Shown: positions 15,945-24,712 of the stretch, one piece after another
Position numbering within the stretch: the stretch's first letter is position 1
How the letters are laid out: each line of letters starts with the position of its first letter
Assembly: GCF_037940415.1 (NCBI RefSeq)
Contig: NZ_CP149798.1
Coordinates: 3,034,501 to 3,098,500, forward strand
Length of the DNA stretch: 64,000 bases
Direction: 5' to 3'
Source: Streptomyces sp. f51
GTDB taxonomy: Bacteria > Actinomycetota > Actinomycetes > Streptomycetales > Streptomycetaceae
Position numbers and translations under genes: made by a program
The notes under the pieces: model-generated
What the model was told of the DNA's origin: nothing
The model's input: only the letters and a program-made list of their open reading frames with translations
The model's database searches: none

Positions 15945-17690
15945 GTGACCAGTACCGCGTCCTCCACGGACACCCGGCAGGGGCAGGGCCAGGCCGCCGA
16001 CGCTCAGCGGCCGTCGTGGCAGCAGCGGCTGCGCCGATTCGGCTACACGGCGCCGCCCCGAAGTGATGTGCGCGACCGGCTCGTGCCGCCGTACGCCCAG
16101 CCAGGCCCCGGCATGTGGGCCGCGCTCGGGCTGCGTCAGGAGGTCGCCGACCGTTTCAACCGCTGGTCGGGCTGGGTGGGCCCGCTCCTTGTGACCCTGT
16201 TCGCCGGGTTGCTGCGGTTCTGGAACCTGGGCAGCCCGAAGGCGGTGATATTCGACGAGACGTACTACGCGAAGGACGCCTGGGCGCTGTTCCACCGCGG
16301 CTACGAGGTCAACTGGGCCAAGGACGCCAACGATCTGATCCTCCAGAAGAACGGGCACGTGGGGATCCCGAGCGACGCCGCCTACGTCGTGCACCCGCCG
16401 GTCGGCAAGTACGTCATCGGGCTCGGCGAGTGGATGTTCGGCTTCAACCCGTTCGGCTGGCGCTTCATGACGGCGCTGCTCGGCACGCTGTCGGTGCTGC
16501 TGCTGTGCCGGATCGGGCGGCGGATGTTCCGCTCGACGTTCCTCGGCTGCCTCGCGGGCACGCTGATGGCGGTGGACGGCCTGCACTTCGTGATGAGCCG
16601 CACCTCGCTGCTCGACGGGGTGCTGATGTTCTTCGTGCTGGCGGCCTTCGGCTGTCTGGTCGTCGACCGCGACAAGGCGCGGGCGAGACTGGCGGCGGCG
16701 CTGCCGGCCGACGAGAACGGGTTCGTCCGCCCCGACGCGCTCGTCGCCGAGACGACCCGTCTGGGCTGGCGGCCCTGGCGCTGGACGGCGGGCCTGATGC
16801 TGGGCCTGGCCATCGGCACCAAGTGGAACGGGCTGTACATCCTCGCCGCGTTCTGTGTGATGGCGGTCCTGTGGGACGTGGCCTCGCGCCGGGTCGCGGG
16901 CGCCCGGCACCCCTACGCGGCGGCCCTGCGGCACGACACCGGCATCACCTTCCTGGCGACGGTCCCGGTCGCCGTGGCCGTGTACCTGGTCTCCTGGACC
17001 GGCTGGATCCTGTCTCCGGACAACGGCAAGGGCGGCTACTTCCGCAACTGGGCCGTGACGGACGGCCGGGGCGGCAACTGGACCTTCCTCCCGGACTGGC
17101 TGCGCAGCCTGTGGCACTACGAGCACGAGGTCTACAAGTTCCACGTCGGTCTGGTGTCGCCGCACACCTACCAGTCCAACCCGTGGAGCTGGCTCGTCCT
17201 CGGCCGCCCGGTCTCGTACTTCTACGAGTCCCCGATGCCCGGCAAGGACGGCTGCCCGGCCGGCGCGGCCGACAAGTGCGCCCGTGAGGTGCTCGCGCTC
17301 GGCACGCCCCTGCTGTGGTGGGCCGCCTGCTTCGCGATCGTCTACGTGCTGTGGCGCTGGGCCTTCCGCCGCGACTGGCGGGCCGGGGCCATCGCCTGCG
17401 GCGTCGCGGCCGGCTATCTGCCCTGGTTCATGTACCAGAAGCGCACGATCTTCTTCTTCTACGCCGTCGTCTTCGTGCCGTTCCTGTGTCTTGGGGTCAC
17501 CATGATGATCGGGGCGATCCTCGGCCCGCCCGGCGCTGGGGAACGCCGCCGCGTCGTCGGCGCGGCGGGAGCGGGCGTCCTGGTCCTGCTGATCCTGTGG
17601 AACTTCATCTATTTCTGGCCGTTGTACACGGGCACAGCCATCCCGATCGACCAGTGGCGGTCACGTATGTGGCTGGACACCTGGGTCTAG
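15945..17690 (+). CDS. pmt: Polyprenol-phosphate-mannose protein O-mannosyltransferase (PMT family)
   Basis: A 581-residue multi-span membrane enzyme of glycosyltransferase family 39. It transfers mannose from a lipid carrier to Ser/Thr of exported proteins at the membrane. After a hydrophilic N-terminus and the first helix, the active-site loop FDETYYAKDAW (acidic Asp-Glu pair after NLGSPKAVI) is clear. Then come HPPVGKYVIGLGEW, many hydrophobic helices and a periplasmic loop rich in Trp/Tyr (NPWSWLVLGRPVSYFYESP). In S. coelicolor the homologous Pmt (SCO3154, from memory) is needed for phage phiC31 infection and for cell-wall antibiotic tolerance. The two transpeptidases downstream fit a cell-envelope role. 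GTG start, probably leaderless. Confidence 0.93.
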   Translation: MTSTASSTDTRQGQGQAADAQRPSWQQRLRRFGYTAPPRSDVRDRLVPPYAQPGPGMWAALGLRQEVADRFNRWSGWVGPLLVTLFAGLLRFWNLGSPKAVIFDETYYAKDAWALFHRGYEVNWAKDANDLILQKNGHVGIPSDAAYVVHPPVGKYVIGLGEWMFGFNPFGWRFMTALLGTLSVLLLCRIGRRMFRSTFLGCLAGTLMAVDGLHFVMSRTSLLDGVLMFFVLAAFGCLVVDRDKARARLAAALPADENGFVRPDALVAETTRLGWRPWRWTAGLMLGLAIGTKWNGLYILAAFCVMAVLWDVASRRVAGARHPYAAALRHDTGITFLATVPVAVAVYLVSWTGWILSPDNGKGGYFRNWAVTDGRGGNWTFLPDWLRSLWHYEHEVYKFHVGLVSPHTYQSNPWSWLVLGRPVSYFYESPMPGKDGCPAGAADKCAREVLALGTPLLWWAACFAIVYVLWRWAFRRDWRAGAIACGVAAGYLPWFMYQKRTIFFFYAVVFVPFLCLGVTMMIGAILGPPGAGERRRVVGAAGAGVLVLLILWNFIYFWPLYTGTAIPIDQWRSRMWLDTWV

Positions 17691-17730
17691 GCCGACCCGA
17701 CCCGGCGAAGAGAAGCGCAGGGGCGCGTCC

Positions 17731-18345
17731 GTGACGGACCCTGAGGACCGGGAGCAGCAGGCGGATGTCACCCGCCGCCTGCTGTACTTCCTGAACGCAC
17801 CGCTCGCCGACGGCTGGCGCCTGCGCGGCGTCCTGCCCGCGCCCGGCGCCGTACGTGTCGCCGTCCGCGCCGGGGACGACGAGGACGGCCGGGACTTCCT
17901 CTACGAGATCCCGAACGACACGGTGACCCCGTACTACGTCCCCGGCCTGCTGCGTGCCCTCCTGTCCGGGCCCCAGCTCCACGGCAACGGCGACGTCGGC
18001 GAGGCCATGGGGATGACCCTCATCCGGCTCCGGCCGGAGCGGATCGCTCCGGACCCCGAGCCCGAACAGGGCCGGGCGCTCACCGTCGTGCGTGCCCTCT
18101 CGGACCCCGGTGGGGACGAGAACCCCTTCCTGATCGGCTTCCTGATGCACGGCGACGGGCTGTTGCGTCTGTACGTGCAGCGCGCCGGCCGGCCCGGCAT
18201 CGCCGGCGTGGACATCCGCCTGACCGAGACACCGGCGACCGCGCTCATCGCCTCGCTGCCGTCCCTCGTCGAGGAGGGGCGGTACCGGCGGCAGGCACCG
18301 GACGACCCGCACTGCGATCTGCTCGTCGACCTGACCGACTGGTAG
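17731..18345 (+). CDS. Hypothetical protein between pmt and the transpeptidases
   Basis: A 204-residue soluble protein I cannot assign to a family. It is acidic, has no signal peptide or membrane helix, and contains the stretches TRRLLYFLNAPLADGWRLRG, YEIPNDTVTPYYVPGLLRAL and FLIGFLMHGDGLLRLYVQR. It starts at GTG 40 bases after pmt in the same direction, so co-transcription is likely. A 17-base segment around its start (17718-17734) recurs with one mismatch just past its stop (18351-18367). Confidence 0.65.
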   Translation: MTDPEDREQQADVTRRLLYFLNAPLADGWRLRGVLPAPGAVRVAVRAGDDEDGRDFLYEIPNDTVTPYYVPGLLRALLSGPQLHGNGDVGEAMGMTLIRLRPERIAPDPEPEQGRALTVVRALSDPGGDENPFLIGFLMHGDGLLRLYVQRAGRPGIAGVDIRLTETPATALIASLPSLVEEGRYRRQAPDDPHCDLLVDLTDW

Positions 18346-18465
18346 AAGCCCAGGGGCGCATCCGTGAACGACGTTCATGGGTGCGTTCTCTGGTTTGGGC
18401 AACAATTCGGCGAAGGTCTGCACCACGCATCCCGTCCGCCCCTACAGTGCGGAGTGGACCGGCTT

Positions 18466-18483
18466 TTCTGAACGCGTTCAGAA
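18466..18483 (+). promoter_or_regulatory. Perfect 18-bp palindrome upstream of the first transpeptidase
   Basis: TTCTGAACGCGTTCAGAA reads the same on both strands. It lies 35 bases before the ATG and about 18 bases after a good -10 hexamer TACAGT (18443-18448), so it would sit inside the 5' leader. It looks like a dimeric repressor operator; the regulator is unknown. Confidence 0.6.
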
Positions 18484-18518
18484 GTTCGGAGGAGGGTTCA
18501 CGGGGAGGGATTCGCACC

Positions 18519-20147
18519 ATGCGCAAGGGGGCCAGGGCTGCCGTCATAGGCAGTGTGTTCGCGGTGATGGTGGGCGGCGCCGGATACGGCGCCTACAACG
18601 TGGTGACGGCGATCGGCGGGGACGGCGGCACGGGAGCCGGCGGGCCCGCCCCGGTGCGGACCGGGCCACCGAGCGGCGCCGAGGTCGAGGAAGCCAGCCG
18701 CGCGTTCTTCGCGGCCTGGGAGAAGGGCGACGCGGCCAAGGCGGCCGCGTACACGAACTACGCGTCGAACGCCGAGGGGCTGCTCGCCGGCTACCGCGCC
18801 GACGCGCATCTGACCGACGTGCGGATCACCCCGGGCGCCGCGTCCGGGGCCACGGTGCCGTTCTCCGTCCGGGCGACGGTGTCCTACGACGGGAAGAGCA
18901 AGCCGTTCGCGTACGACTCCGAACTGACCGTCGTGCGCGGCGAGACCACGGGCAAGGCGCTGGTCGACTGGAAGCCCTCGGTCGTCCACCCGGAGCTGAA
19001 GGACGGGGACACCCTGGTCACGGGCGAGTCCGCGAGCCCGGCGATCGAGGCCGTGGACCGGAACAACGTTGTCCTGACGAAGGAGAAGTACCCGTCCCTG
19101 GGGCCGATCCTGGACGCGCTGCGCGAGAAGTACGGCGACAAGGCGGGCGGTACGCCCGGCGTCGAGCTGTCGATCCGGCACGGCGGCGAGGACACGGGCG
19201 ACACGACCCTGCTCACCCTCGCCAAGGGGCGGGCGGGCAAGGTCCGTACGACCCTCAGCGCGAGCGCCCAGGCCGCGGCGGAGAAGGCCGTCACCCAGTA
19301 CGCCGAGTCCTCCGTGGTGGCGGTGAAGCCCAGCACCGGAGAGGTCCTCGCCGTCGCCAACCACCGCGAGGACGGCTTCAACGCCGCCTTCCTCGGCAAG
19401 CTCGCGCCCGGCTCCACGATGAAGATCATCAGCGCGGCGACCCTCATCGACAACGGCATCACGACAGCCAACGGGCCCGCGACCTGTCCGCCCACCGCGA
19501 CCTGGCAGAGCCAGACCTTCCACAACCTCGTGGGCATGAAGCCGCAGCTGGACGCCACGCTCTCCGACAGCTTCGCGCGCTCGTGCAACACCGCCTTCGT
19601 GAAGTACGCGGACGATGTGAAGGTCGACTCGCTGACCAATGAGGCCCAGCAGCGCTTCGGACTCGGCCAGAACAACTGGAAGACCGGCATCGAGTCCTTC
19701 GACGGTTCGGTCCCCGCCTCCGGCGGCCCGGACACCGCGGCCAACATGATCGGCCAGGGCCAGGTGCAGATGAGCCCGCTGAACATGGCGTCGGTCACGG
19801 CCACCGCGATGACGGGCGTCTTCCGGCAGCCGGTCATCGTGCCGCGCTCCCTGGACGGCCGTGAACTGGCCACCGCCAAGGGCCTGTCCGGCGGTACGGT
19901 CGCCCAGCTGCGCGCGATGATGAACCGCACGGCCGTCAGCGGCACCGCGGCCCAGGTCATGGCCGGGCTCGGTGGCAGCGTCGGGGCCAAGACCGGCTCC
20001 GCCGAGGTCGACGGCCAGGCCAAGTCCAACAGCTGGTTCACCGGCTACCGCAACGACATGGCGGCCGCCGCCATGACCCAGGAGGGCGGCCACGGCGGCC
20101 AGGCCGCGGGCCCGATCGTCGCAGCTGTGCTACGAACGGGCGGCTGA
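18519..20147 (+). CDS. Class B penicillin-binding transpeptidase with MecA-type N-terminal domain, copy 1
   Basis: A 542-residue, membrane-anchored D,D-transpeptidase. The N-terminal helix GARAAVIGSVFAVMVGGAGYGAYNVV is followed by an NTF2-like MecA_N domain (about 50-165), a linker, and the penicillin-binding domain with all three active-site motifs: STMK (in LAPGSTMKIISA), SCN (FARSCNTAF) and KTGS (GAKTGSAEVDG). It cross-links peptidoglycan in the periplasm-like space. The ATG at 18519 is chosen for its GGGAGGG Shine-Dalgarno sequence. A close tandem paralog follows. A MecA-like fold does not by itself mean beta-lactam resistance. Confidence 0.93.
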   Translation: MRKGARAAVIGSVFAVMVGGAGYGAYNVVTAIGGDGGTGAGGPAPVRTGPPSGAEVEEASRAFFAAWEKGDAAKAAAYTNYASNAEGLLAGYRADAHLTDVRITPGAASGATVPFSVRATVSYDGKSKPFAYDSELTVVRGETTGKALVDWKPSVVHPELKDGDTLVTGESASPAIEAVDRNNVVLTKEKYPSLGPILDALREKYGDKAGGTPGVELSIRHGGEDTGDTTLLTLAKGRAGKVRTTLSASAQAAAEKAVTQYAESSVVAVKPSTGEVLAVANHREDGFNAAFLGKLAPGSTMKIISAATLIDNGITTANGPATCPPTATWQSQTFHNLVGMKPQLDATLSDSFARSCNTAFVKYADDVKVDSLTNEAQQRFGLGQNNWKTGIESFDGSVPASGGPDTAANMIGQGQVQMSPLNMASVTATAMTGVFRQPVIVPRSLDGRELATAKGLSGGTVAQLRAMMNRTAVSGTAAQVMAGLGGSVGAKTGSAEVDGQAKSNSWFTGYRNDMAAAAMTQEGGHGGQAAGPIVAAVLRTGG

Positions 20148-20268
20148 CGTCGCTGCGCACAGGAGGTGACCCTAGGGTGGTGCTTCTCGTGAGAAACGAG
20201 GGGCACGTGAGCACGGGGGCATCACAAGGCATCGCGGGGCACCAGGGGACGGCGGAGGACACAGGGCT

Positions 20269-21945
20269 GTGGGCAAGAGAAGGCGCGTCGCCGAGCGACG
20301 GAAGACGAAGCAGCCCGCCGTACTCGGCGGGGTGATCGCCGTGGCCGTCGTCGGCGGGGCACTGGGCGTCTACGGTCTCTACGGCAGCGGTGCGGCGGCC
20401 GGCGAGGGGATCACGGCCACCACCCGCAAGGCCGTCAAGACCGGCCCCCTGTCCGCCTCCGAGGTCACCATGGCCTCCACCGCCTTCCTCACCGCCTGGG
20501 AGAACGGGGACGTCGCCCGGGCGGCCGCGGCCACCGACGACTCGGCCGCCGCCACGACCACCCTGACCGGCTTCACCAAGGACGCCCGCATCAGCGGCGT
20601 GACCGTGACCGGCGGCAAGCACGCGGGCGCCGACGTCCCCTTCACCGTCAAGGCCACCGTCACCTACAAGGGCCTGACCAAGCCGCTGTCGTACGCCTCG
20701 AAGCTGACGGTCGTCCGGCGGCACGCGGACGGGGTCGCGATCGTCGGCTGGAAGCCGTCCGTCGTCCACCCGGACCTCGGCGACGGCGACCGGCTGGTGA
20801 CCGGCGACGCCGGGACACCGCCGATCACCGCCCTGGACCGGCACGGCGGCGAGCTGACCGCCGCCAAGTACCCCTCCCTCGGCACCGTCCTCGACGGGCT
20901 GCGCGAGAAGTTCGGCAAGACGGCCGGCGGCAAGGCGGGCATCGAGCTGCGCGTGGTCCGCAAGGCCGCGGCGAAGGGCACCCAGAAGACCCCGGACAAG
21001 ACCCTGCTGACCCTCAGCGCGGGCACCCCGGGCAAGGTGCAGACGACGCTCAGCCCGACCCTCCAGGCGCAGGCCGAGCGTCTGGTGGCCGCCAAGCCGA
21101 AGGCGTCGGTGGTCCTGATGCGCCCCTCGACGGGCGAGATCCTCGCCGTCGCGAACACCGACCACGGCTTCAACACCGCCTTCCAGGGCTCGCTCGCGCC
21201 CGGCTCCACGATGAAGGTCATCACGGCGTCCATGCTCTTCGAGAAGGGCCTGGCCTCCCCCGACAAGCCGCACCCCTGCCCCAAGACGGCGACGTACGGC
21301 GGCTGGAAGTTCCACAACGACGACGACTTCGAGATCAAGAACGGCACGTTCAAGGCGAGCTTCGCGCGGTCCTGCAACACGGCCTTCATCACCCAGGCCA
21401 AGAAGCTGAAGGACGACGACCTGACCAAGCAGGCCCAGCAGGTCTTCGGCCTCGGCATGAACAACTGGGCCATCGGCGTGCCCTCGGTGGACGGTTCGGT
21501 GCCGGTGCAGAGCGCCGCGCAGATGGCCGCCTCGCTGATGGGCCAGGGCGGGGTCCGCATGAACCCGCTGAACATGGCGTCCGTCGCCTCCACGGTCCAG
21601 TCCGGCGCCTTCCACCAGCCCTACCTGGTCGCCGCGTCGGTCGACCACCGCACGCTCGCCAAGGCGTCCCGCACGATGTCGGCGACCACCCTGGCCCAGC
21701 TGCGCGAGGTCATGCAGTACACGGCCGCCGCCGGCACCGCCGCCGAGGCCATGGCCGGACTCGGCCCCGACTTCGGCGCCAAGACCGGCTCCGCGGAGGT
21801 CGACAACCAGAAGCAGCCCAACGGCTGGTTCACGGCCTGGAAGGGTGACCTGGCGGGCGCGGGCGTGGTCCAGCAGGGCGGCCACGGCGGCACCACGGCG
21901 GGCCCGATCGTGGCAGCCCTCCTGAAGGCGGGCTCGGGCGGCTGA
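20269..21945 (+). CDS. Class B penicillin-binding transpeptidase with MecA-type N-terminal domain, copy 2
   Basis: A 558-residue paralog of the preceding gene with the same order: basic N-terminus, membrane helix (AVLGGVIAVAVVGGALGVYGLY), MecA_N/NTF2-like domain, transpeptidase domain. Active-site motifs are STMK (LAPGSTMKVITAS), SCN (FARSCNTAF) and KTGS (AKTGSAEVDNQ). Start GTG with GGAGG about 9 bases upstream. A separate promoter is likely, since TAGGGT lies at 20173-20178 and a small hairpin (CTCGT/ACGAG) is in the leader. The pair probably arose by duplication and acts in growth- or development-specific wall synthesis. Confidence 0.93.
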   Translation: MGKRRRVAERRKTKQPAVLGGVIAVAVVGGALGVYGLYGSGAAAGEGITATTRKAVKTGPLSASEVTMASTAFLTAWENGDVARAAAATDDSAAATTTLTGFTKDARISGVTVTGGKHAGADVPFTVKATVTYKGLTKPLSYASKLTVVRRHADGVAIVGWKPSVVHPDLGDGDRLVTGDAGTPPITALDRHGGELTAAKYPSLGTVLDGLREKFGKTAGGKAGIELRVVRKAAAKGTQKTPDKTLLTLSAGTPGKVQTTLSPTLQAQAERLVAAKPKASVVLMRPSTGEILAVANTDHGFNTAFQGSLAPGSTMKVITASMLFEKGLASPDKPHPCPKTATYGGWKFHNDDDFEIKNGTFKASFARSCNTAFITQAKKLKDDDLTKQAQQVFGLGMNNWAIGVPSVDGSVPVQSAAQMAASLMGQGGVRMNPLNMASVASTVQSGAFHQPYLVAASVDHRTLAKASRTMSATTLAQLREVMQYTAAAGTAAEAMAGLGPDFGAKTGSAEVDNQKQPNGWFTAWKGDLAGAGVVQQGGHGGTTAGPIVAALLKAGSGG

Positions 21946-22026
21946 CCCAGGCCGGCCGGGGCCGACCACGACCCGCCGTCGCGGCGGACCGCCGGGGGCC
22001 GGTCGCGTGGCCGATACACCGGCCGC

Positions 22027-22032
22027 TAGCGT
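22027..22032 (+). promoter_or_regulatory. Probable leaderless promoter -10 of the YbaK-type deacylase
   Basis: TAGCGT ends seven bases before the ATG at 22040; there is no Shine-Dalgarno sequence. It supports this ATG rather than an earlier in-frame start. Confidence 0.5.
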
Positions 22033-22039
22033 GCCCTGC

Positions 22040-22570
22040 ATGAACGTCAGCGAGCAGAACGCCGGCGAGGGCCGGCCGTCCGTGGTGAGCGACCCCGACC
22101 CCCGATTCGCGCAGGCCCTGCGGGAACGAGGGCTCGGCGAGGTGATCGGAAGGGTCCGGCGCTTCCCCGAGGCGATCCGCACCACCGCCGAGGCCGCCGC
22201 GGCGCTGGGCTGCGAGCCGAGCCAGATCTGCACCTCGCTCTTCTTCGCCGCGGACGGGGTTCCTGTGCTGGTCCTGCTGGACGGCGCGTCGCACGTCGAC
22301 ATGGAACGCGTACGCCGGGAGCTGGGCGCCGAGAAACTCACCCGGGCCGGGGGCCGCCTCGTGCGCGAGTCGACCGGGTACGGGCCGGGCGCCGTGCCGC
22401 CCTTCGGGCACCTGACGAAGACCCGCGTCCTGGTGGACCGTTCGCTGCTCGGCCACGACACGGTCTGGACCTCGGCGGGGGTGCCGTTCACCGTCTTCCC
22501 GATGGACCCGAGGAGTCTGGTCGCGCAGGCGGACGGAACGCTGGTGGACGTGCGCGAGTCGATGGCGTGA
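22040..22570 (+). CDS. YbaK/EbsC-family aminoacyl-tRNA deacylase
   Basis: A 176-residue soluble protein of the YbaK/ProX editing-domain family, which hydrolyses mischarged tRNAs (for YbaK, Cys-tRNA-Pro). The family features are VIGRVRRFPEAIRTTAEAAAALG, CTSLFFAADGVPVLVLLDGASHVD, LTRAGGRLVRESTGYGPGAVPPFGH and VWTSAGVPFTVFPMDPRSL. The conserved lysine after the VDME segment appears in GAEKL. Substrate specificity cannot be read. It is translationally coupled to the following transporter by a GTGA overlap. Confidence 0.88.
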   Translation: MNVSEQNAGEGRPSVVSDPDPRFAQALRERGLGEVIGRVRRFPEAIRTTAEAAAALGCEPSQICTSLFFAADGVPVLVLLDGASHVDMERVRRELGAEKLTRAGGRLVRESTGYGPGAVPPFGHLTKTRVLVDRSLLGHDTVWTSAGVPFTVFPMDPRSLVAQADGTLVDVRESMA

Positions 22571-23418
22571 CCCCGCTCGTCGCCGCGGCCGTCCTGCTCG
22601 CCGCGGTCACCCACGCCGGCTGGAACGCGCTCGCCCACCGCATCGAGGACAAACTCGTCGGCTTCACGCTGATCGCCGGGGGCGGGATGCTCGTCGGACT
22701 GGCCATGGCGCCGTTCGTCGCTCTCCCCGCGGCCGCGGCCTGGCCGTACCTGCTGGCCTCGGCCTGCGTCCACGTCACCTACATGCTGCTGCTGATGCGC
22801 TCCTTCCGGCTCGGCGACTTCGGGCAGGCGTATCCGATCGCGCGCGGCACCGCCCCGCTGCTCGTCACCGTGCTCGCGGCCGTCTTCGCCCACGAGGTGC
22901 CCGACCGCTGGGCGGCCTCCGGTGTCGCGCTGTCCTGCGCCGGACTGACCGGGGTCGCGCTGTGGGGTCTGCGCGGCCGGCGCCCGAACTGGGCCGCGAT
23001 CGGCGCCGCTCTCGCGACCGGTGTGGCGATCGCCGGGTACACCGTCGTCGACGGCCTGGGCGTCCGCGCCTCCGGCACCTCCCTCGGGTACATCGCCTGG
23101 CTGATGACGGTCCAGGGTGTGGCCATCCCCGCGTACATGCTCCACCGCAGGCGCGGCGAGACGCTCTCGCTGCTCCGGCCGCACGCCGCCGTCGGCCTGT
23201 TCGGCGCGGTCCTCTCCGTCGCGGCCTACGGCCTGGTGCTGTGGGCCCAGACCCGCGCCGAACTGGCACCGGTCGCGGCGCTGCGGGAGTCCTCGATCAT
23301 CGTCGGCGCGGCCATCGGGGCCGTCTTCTTCAAGGAACGGTTCGGCGCACCCCGGATCGCGGCGGCGGGTCTCCTGGTCGCGGGGATAGGTCTGATGCTG
23401 CACACGGGGGCCGGGTAG
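22567..23418 (+). CDS. EamA/DMT-family transporter
   Basis: A 283-residue integral membrane protein with about ten hydrophobic helices arranged as two EamA repeats. The first begins LVAAAVLLAAVTHAGWNAL; the second starts around NWAAIGAALATGVAIAGYTVVDGLG. ESSIIVGAAIGAVFFKERFG is the diagnostic repeat end. It probably exports a small metabolite or amino acid. GTG start overlaps the deacylase stop, so the two form an operon. A link between export and tRNA editing is not established. Confidence 0.87.
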   Translation: MTPLVAAAVLLAAVTHAGWNALAHRIEDKLVGFTLIAGGGMLVGLAMAPFVALPAAAAWPYLLASACVHVTYMLLLMRSFRLGDFGQAYPIARGTAPLLVTVLAAVFAHEVPDRWAASGVALSCAGLTGVALWGLRGRRPNWAAIGAALATGVAIAGYTVVDGLGVRASGTSLGYIAWLMTVQGVAIPAYMLHRRRGETLSLLRPHAAVGLFGAVLSVAAYGLVLWAQTRAELAPVAALRESSIIVGAAIGAVFFKERFGAPRIAAAGLLVAGIGLMLHTGAG

Positions 23419-23466
23419 ACGCGCCTCAGCCCACCCCGCCTCCCGGACGGCGACCCGGCCGGGCGG

Positions 23467-24627
23467 CTACCCCGCGACGGACGTGCGCAGCGCCCGTATC
23501 AGCGCCTGGGCCCGCGCGTCCGCCGTCACGCTCTTGCGGAAGCCGTTGGTGACGTAGCCGAACGCGATGCCCGACTCGGGGTCGGCGAAGCCGAGGGCGC
23601 CGCCGCGGCCGGGGTGGCCGAAGGAGCCCGGGGAGAGCAGTGGCGAGGCTCCGCCGTGGAGCATGTAGCCGAGGCCGAAGCGGGTGTTGACGACCAGGAC
23701 CCGGTCCGGTCCCGCGGACTGCTCCGAGCGCGCGGCCGCCAGTGTCTCCGGGGTGAACAGCCGGACGCCGTCCACCTCCCCGATCAGCGCGGCGTAGAAG
23801 CGGGCGAGGCCGTCGGCGGTGGCGATGCCGTTCGAGGCGGGCAGGACGGCGGCGCGGTAGGCGGGGTCGTTCTCGTCGGGCATCGGGGTGATCGCGGCGA
23901 AGGCGCGGCGGGTGAGACTGTCCGGGTCGGCGTACGCGTCCGAGACGGCCCGCTTGGGGCGGGTCCTGAGGCCGCCCGGCGTGGACGGCGCCTCGGTCTG
24001 CGCGACCCGGCCCACCCGGCCGGCCTCCGCCTCCGGAAGCCCGACCCACAGGTCGAGACCGAGCGGCCCGGCCATCTCCTCCGCGATCCACCGGCCGATC
24101 GTGCGCCCGGTGACCCGCCGGACCAGCTCGCCGGTCAGCCAGCTGTAGGTCTGCGCGTGGTACCCGTGCTCGGTGCCGGGCTCCCACACGGGCGTCTGGG
24201 CGGCCACCGCGGCGGCCGCGCGGTCGGGGTCGGCTGCCTCGGCGGGGGTGAGCGGGCGGTCGAGGACGGGGACCCCGGCGCGGTGCGCGAGCAGATGCCG
24301 TACGCGCGTGTGCTCCTTGCCGCGTGCCTTGTACTCGGGCCAGTGGGCGCCGACCGGCGCGTCGAGGTCGAGCTGCCCCCGCTGGGCGAGCAGCAGGAGG
24401 ACGGCGGCCGCGACCCCCTTCGTCGCGGAGCGGACGATCTGCGCGGTGCCGGGCTGCCAGGGCTCGGTGCCGTCGACGTCACGGGTACCGCCCCACAGGT
24501 CGACGACCCTGTGCCCGTCGCGGTACACGGTGACGGCGGCGCCCCGGTCCCCGGGTGCCGCGAAGTTGGCCGCGAACGCCTCCCTGACCGGTTCGAAACC
24601 CTCCGCCACTGTGCCGTTCACGTCCAC
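23467..24627 (-). CDS. Beta-lactamase-fold serine hydrolase (class C / EstB-like esterase)
   Basis: A 386-residue protein of the beta-lactamase/transpeptidase-like superfamily. The nucleophile motif S-x-x-K is SATK (IVRSATKGVAAAVLLLL), the tyrosine motif is YHAQTYSWL, and GHPGRGGALGFADPESG stands in place of the KTG triad region (HxG). No signal peptide is seen, so it is probably a cytoplasmic esterase or amidase, as in EstB enzymes, rather than a secreted beta-lactamase. GTG start at 24627; a GTG six bases inside is an alternative. Confidence 0.86.
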   Translation of the reverse strand: MDVNGTVAEGFEPVREAFAANFAAPGDRGAAVTVYRDGHRVVDLWGGTRDVDGTEPWQPGTAQIVRSATKGVAAAVLLLLAQRGQLDLDAPVGAHWPEYKARGKEHTRVRHLLAHRAGVPVLDRPLTPAEAADPDRAAAAVAAQTPVWEPGTEHGYHAQTYSWLTGELVRRVTGRTIGRWIAEEMAGPLGLDLWVGLPEAEAGRVGRVAQTEAPSTPGGLRTRPKRAVSDAYADPDSLTRRAFAAITPMPDENDPAYRAAVLPASNGIATADGLARFYAALIGEVDGVRLFTPETLAAARSEQSAGPDRVLVVNTRFGLGYMLHGGASPLLSPGSFGHPGRGGALGFADPESGIAFGYVTNGFRKSVTADARAQALIRALRTSVAG

Positions 24628-24712
24628 GCCCGCGCTCCCTGTCGCCTCACCACCGCCGAAACTGCCGATGGTGAGTGGAACACGCGTCCGCGGCCTTGGA
24701 TTCCTAGGGCGG

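Noticed and set aside
24628..24712. A promoter or small gene between the serine hydrolase and ohr
   Set aside because: Only 85 bases, no frame with a ribosome site and no clear -10 box.
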